Source: JAGHBT01 sp035311885 (GTDB lineage Bacteria; Krumholzibacteriota; Krumholzibacteriia; Krumholzibacteriales; WJIX01). Taken from it: a DNA stretch of 7,261 nucleotides. Each line of letters starts with the position of its first letter. Position 1 is the first letter of the stretch. Under the pieces are notes generated by a model. It searched no databases. It saw only the letters and a list, made by a program, of their open reading frames with translations, and was not told the origin of the DNA. A program made the position numbers and the translations under genes. Positions 5,232 to 7,261 of this stretch are shown in pieces. The stretch covers positions 1 through 7,261 of the forward strand of contig CAZKNG010000099.1 of the NCBI GenBank assembly GCA_964554125.1, given 5' to 3'.

Positions 5232-5998
5232 GAAAATCTGTCCGTTTTCTCTTCTCCGGCAACTATGCTCAGAAACAGATCCTCAAGCCCTTCGTACTTC
5301 TCAACCTTTTCCCTGTCTTTGAATCTTTCCCTAATCGATGAAACCTCTGTCTCAAAAATCAGTTCCCCCCTGTTAATTATCGCAACCCTCTCGCAGAGCT
5401 TTTCGACTATCTCCAAAACATGGGAAGTGAGAAACACGGTTTTTCCCTTTTCAACCATAGCCTTTAGATTATCGCTGATTATCTTCGAGGAAAGCGCATC
5501 TATTCCCTCGAACGGCTCATCCAGTATAAGTAGATCCGGATCATGAATAAGCGCCGCCGCAAGAGAGGTCTTCTTCTTCATCCCGGCAGAAAACTCCTCT
5601 ATTAATTTATCCCTGTGTTCGGACAGCTTTAATACCTTAAGAAGCTCCTCTATCCTTTCTTTCACCAATTTATCTTCCATATTCTGCATCCTGCCGACAA
5701 ACCTCAGATATTCCGCCGCTTTCAGCTTTTTCAGATAGAAGGGCTTCTCAAGCACAAATCCAATCCGCCTCTTGTGCTCGTAATCTCCCTCCCTGATCTC
5801 CTCTCCGAACAGCTTCAGATGACCCTCTGTCTTGGAAATCAAATCCGCTATATAATTAACCGTAGTTGTCTTACCAGCACCGTTGGGGCCGACAAAACCG
5901 AAGAATGTGCCCTCAGCCACTTTCATGCTCAGATTGTTCACCGCAATCTGACCCTTTTTGTATTTCTTACTAAAGTGTTCAATCTCTATTGCATACAT
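5219..5998 (-). CDS. ABC-2 type exporter ATP-binding protein
   Basis: Cytoplasmic ATPase that powers the neighbouring membrane permeases; the exported substrate is unknown. The 259 residues contain Walker A GPNGAGKTT (37-45), an E in place of Gln in the Q-loop region (E84 in GFVLEKPF, seen in other members), the signature FSAGMKKK (136-143, variant of LSGGQ), Walker B LLILDEP (156-162) and the switch His in TSHVLE (191-196). The C-terminal extension after about 225 is typical of the CcmA/NatA-like group. The ATG at 5998 has GGAGAG just upstream and overlaps the permease end by 13 bp, which implies translational coupling. It is last in the three-gene minus-strand run. No substrate can be inferred from sequence. 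Confidence 0.93.
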   Translation of the reverse strand: MYAIEIEHFSKKYKKGQIAVNNLSMKVAEGTFFGFVGPNGAGKTTTVNYIADLISKTEGHLKLFGEEIREGDYEHKRRIGFVLEKPFYLKKLKAAEYLRFVGRMQNMEDKLVKERIEELLKVLKLSEHRDKLIEEFSAGMKKKTSLAAALIHDPDLLILDEPFEGIDALSSKIISDNLKAMVEKGKTVFLTSHVLEIVEKLCERVAIINRGELIFETEVSSIRERFKDREKVEKYEGLEDLFLSIVAGEEKTDRFSWLK

Positions 5999-6666
5999 AA
6001 TCTCTCCAGTATTCCTTTCCTGTCACGGCAAAACATCTTTCTGGTTTTAGAAAATATCAACATATAATAGCCGCCCCCCAATACAAGGTATACGGGAACA
6101 GCAATATATACAGAAAACATCCTGGTCATAACAGCATATATCGGAAGCGCCGCCAGGAGTACCGCTGCCATAATTATATTATCCAGTAGCGAGAGATGTG
6201 AAGAACCTCTCTTTAAAGCTCTAAGAGAAAGTATATTGCCGGTGGAGAGAAACAGAACCGAAAGAAAAAGTCCCAGAAGAAGAGAATCGATGACAAAAAC
6301 CCTCTCGAGCCCGTAGACAAATGCGTTTAAGGAAACAACCAGAGCAACCTGGATTACGGCAAATATAAACAGGCTGATATTCTTTGCCGTTATAACATTC
6401 TCAAACGAAACCGGCATCATCTGATAAAGTATAAACTCATTGTCAGCTATTGAAAACTGCCTGTTGAAAATAACTCCCAGTATAAATGCCGTGATAATGA
6501 TGATCATTGTAAAAAAATCTTTTCCCCCTCCCATCTTCATCATCAATAGTGAGAACAGGACAAAAACAGGAATGATAATCGCCGCCTGGGAATACTTCAG
6601 CAGCAGCTTGAATTCAAAACGGACAAGATGCAGAATTCTCTTTTTAATGTTTATATTATCATGCAT
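5986..6666 (-). CDS. ABC-2 type exporter permease
   Basis: Integral membrane subunit partnered with the overlapping ATPase. The 226 residues contain about six hydrophobic segments (roughly 28-44, 51-68, 96-118, 126-146, 162-180 and 184-205). Between segments 2 and 3 is FNRQFSIADNEFILYQMMPVSFENVITAKN (about 67-96), which fits the loop common in ABC-2 permeases where a Pro-x-Ser motif precedes a coupling helix. The C-terminus is basic and cytoplasmic (KTRKMFCRDRK). The ATG at 6666 has AGGG nine bases upstream. It begins 42 bp after the upstream permease and overlaps the ATPase gene by 13 bp. The substrate is unknown and no specific gene name is justified. Confidence 0.85.
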   Translation of the reverse strand: MHDNINIKKRILHLVRFEFKLLLKYSQAAIIIPVFVLFSLLMMKMGGGKDFFTMIIIITAFILGVIFNRQFSIADNEFILYQMMPVSFENVITAKNISLFIFAVIQVALVVSLNAFVYGLERVFVIDSLLLGLFLSVLFLSTGNILSLRALKRGSSHLSLLDNIIMAAVLLAALPIYAVMTRMFSVYIAVPVYLVLGGGYYMLIFSKTRKMFCRDRKGILERLCMQ

Positions 6667-6708
6667 TTTATCAAACCCTGTGTTTGAATTATTTGCTCTT
6701 TTCTTTTT

Positions 6709-7261
6709 CTAACTACAATGTTTCTTCTTTACCATATAAATCCCAAGCAGATATCCGACAGCAGAAAATGCGATTATATATAATAAGTTTAATCCCGCAT
6801 TCAGCCATTGGCCGGTCAGTGCTTCATATACGCCGTTTCCGGGCCAGTTGAGAACAGGGAGTTTGTAAATATAAAATAATAATTGAGATGTACCAATAAT
6901 ACCCGCGCTATTAAGCCCTAAGGGTATTATAATTAAATATAATATTAAAACAGATCCAACTTTATACTTGATAAATATCTTCCCAAAAAGCAAATTGATA
7001 TTGGTTATCCAAATATCTACCAAAATTAAAAATAAAAAAAATAGAATGGCAGCATAAACGCCGACAAAAAAGTTCGTACTTATAAAGCCGATCGTAACAA
7101 TGGAAAAAAATGTAATAAATAAGATGGAAGATATAGAAAATGTTTTCATTGACATTAAATAAAAATATTTATCTCTGCGGGAGAGAGGAAAAGGAATAAA
7201 ACTATTTAAATTGATATTTACCTTGTTTGTTTGCCACGAAGTTTGAAACATAAGCTTCATT
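6709..7261 (-). CDS. ABC-2 type permease, probably the C-terminal part of a larger gene cut by the window edge
   Basis: At least 183 residues are visible, with about four hydrophobic segments (40-60, 65-85, 101-121 and 155-177). The N-terminal part, INLNSFIPFPLSRRDKYF (16-33), resembles an internal loop of large ABC-2 permeases, where a Pro-Leu-Ser motif precedes the next membrane helices. The ATG at 7260 sits at the very edge with no upstream sequence visible, so the true start is probably outside. The basic tail (KKKHCS) ends 42 bp before the second permease, in the same direction. The DNA is markedly AT-rich (about 30 percent GC in sampled lines) compared with about half in a sampled line of rqcH. 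It is either a second permease of the same exporter or a separate one. Confidence 0.7.
   Translation of the reverse strand, partial: MKLMFQTSWQTNKVNINLNSFIPFPLSRRDKYFYLMSMKTFSISSILFITFFSIVTIGFISTNFFVGVYAAILFFLFLILVDIWITNINLLFGKIFIKYKVGSVLILYLIIIPLGLNSAGIIGTSQLLFYIYKLPVLNWPGNGVYEALTGQWLNAGLNLLYIIAFSAVGYLLGIYMVKKKHCS

Noticed and set aside
1..7261. CRISPR array, tRNA, rRNA, insertion sequence or phage signals
   Set aside because: No regularly spaced repeats, cloverleaf-like sequences, transposase motifs or terminal inverted repeats were seen.

Overview
The window comes from a bacterial chromosome and holds a conserved housekeeping block, one orphan secreted protein and the end of an ABC exporter operon. 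GGAGG-type ribosome binding sites precede several genes, and sigma70-like promoter hexamers are visible. GC content is moderate: about half in one sampled line of rqcH, and about 30 percent in sampled lines at the right end. The lineage cannot be fixed from the sequence. The order yicC-remA-gmk-rpoZ-coaBC with an rqcH/NFACT gene next to it resembles the Bacillus subtilis yloA-yloC-remA-gmk-rpoZ-coaBC neighbourhood, but the proteins are divergent (non-standard guanylate kinase start, altered RqcH motifs). An uncultivated or deep-branching bacterium is plausible; this is inference.

Positions 1-2720, minus strand: a probable operon, read right to left. yicC (endoribonuclease family) is followed by remA (DNA-binding regulator), gmk (GMP to GDP), rpoZ (RNA polymerase omega) and coaBC (coenzyme A synthesis; only the CoaC half is inside the window). 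Spacing is tight except for the 77 bp yicC-remA gap and the 115 bp gmk-rpoZ gap, which holds an imperfect inverted repeat. A sigma70-like promoter lies upstream of yicC.

Positions 2721-2851: a divergent, AT-rich intergenic region with back-to-back promoters for yicC (minus) and rqcH (plus). A perfect 10 bp inverted repeat brackets the rqcH promoter, and its right arm covers the -10 box. The rqcH -10 box is so close to the start codon that the mRNA should be leaderless.

Positions 2852-4498, plus strand: rqcH, an NFACT protein of ribosome quality control, with an Asn where the family has the Asp of its Asp-Arg motif. It converges on a 126-residue secreted protein of unknown function (4538-4918, minus), which has its own extended -10 promoter and a hairpin beside its ribosome binding site.

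Positions 5219-7261, minus strand: an ABC-2 type exporter operon. In transcription order it has a permease C-terminal part that is cut by the window edge and AT-rich, a six-helix permease, and an ATPase that overlaps the permease by 13 bp. Just past the ATPase stop, two overlapping frames stay open, which suggests a small gene or the remnant of one.

No rRNA, tRNA, CRISPR array or insertion sequence was seen. Most of the window is ordinary housekeeping DNA. The signals most worth checking are the rqcH promoter and operator, the variant RqcH motif and the non-standard gmk start.
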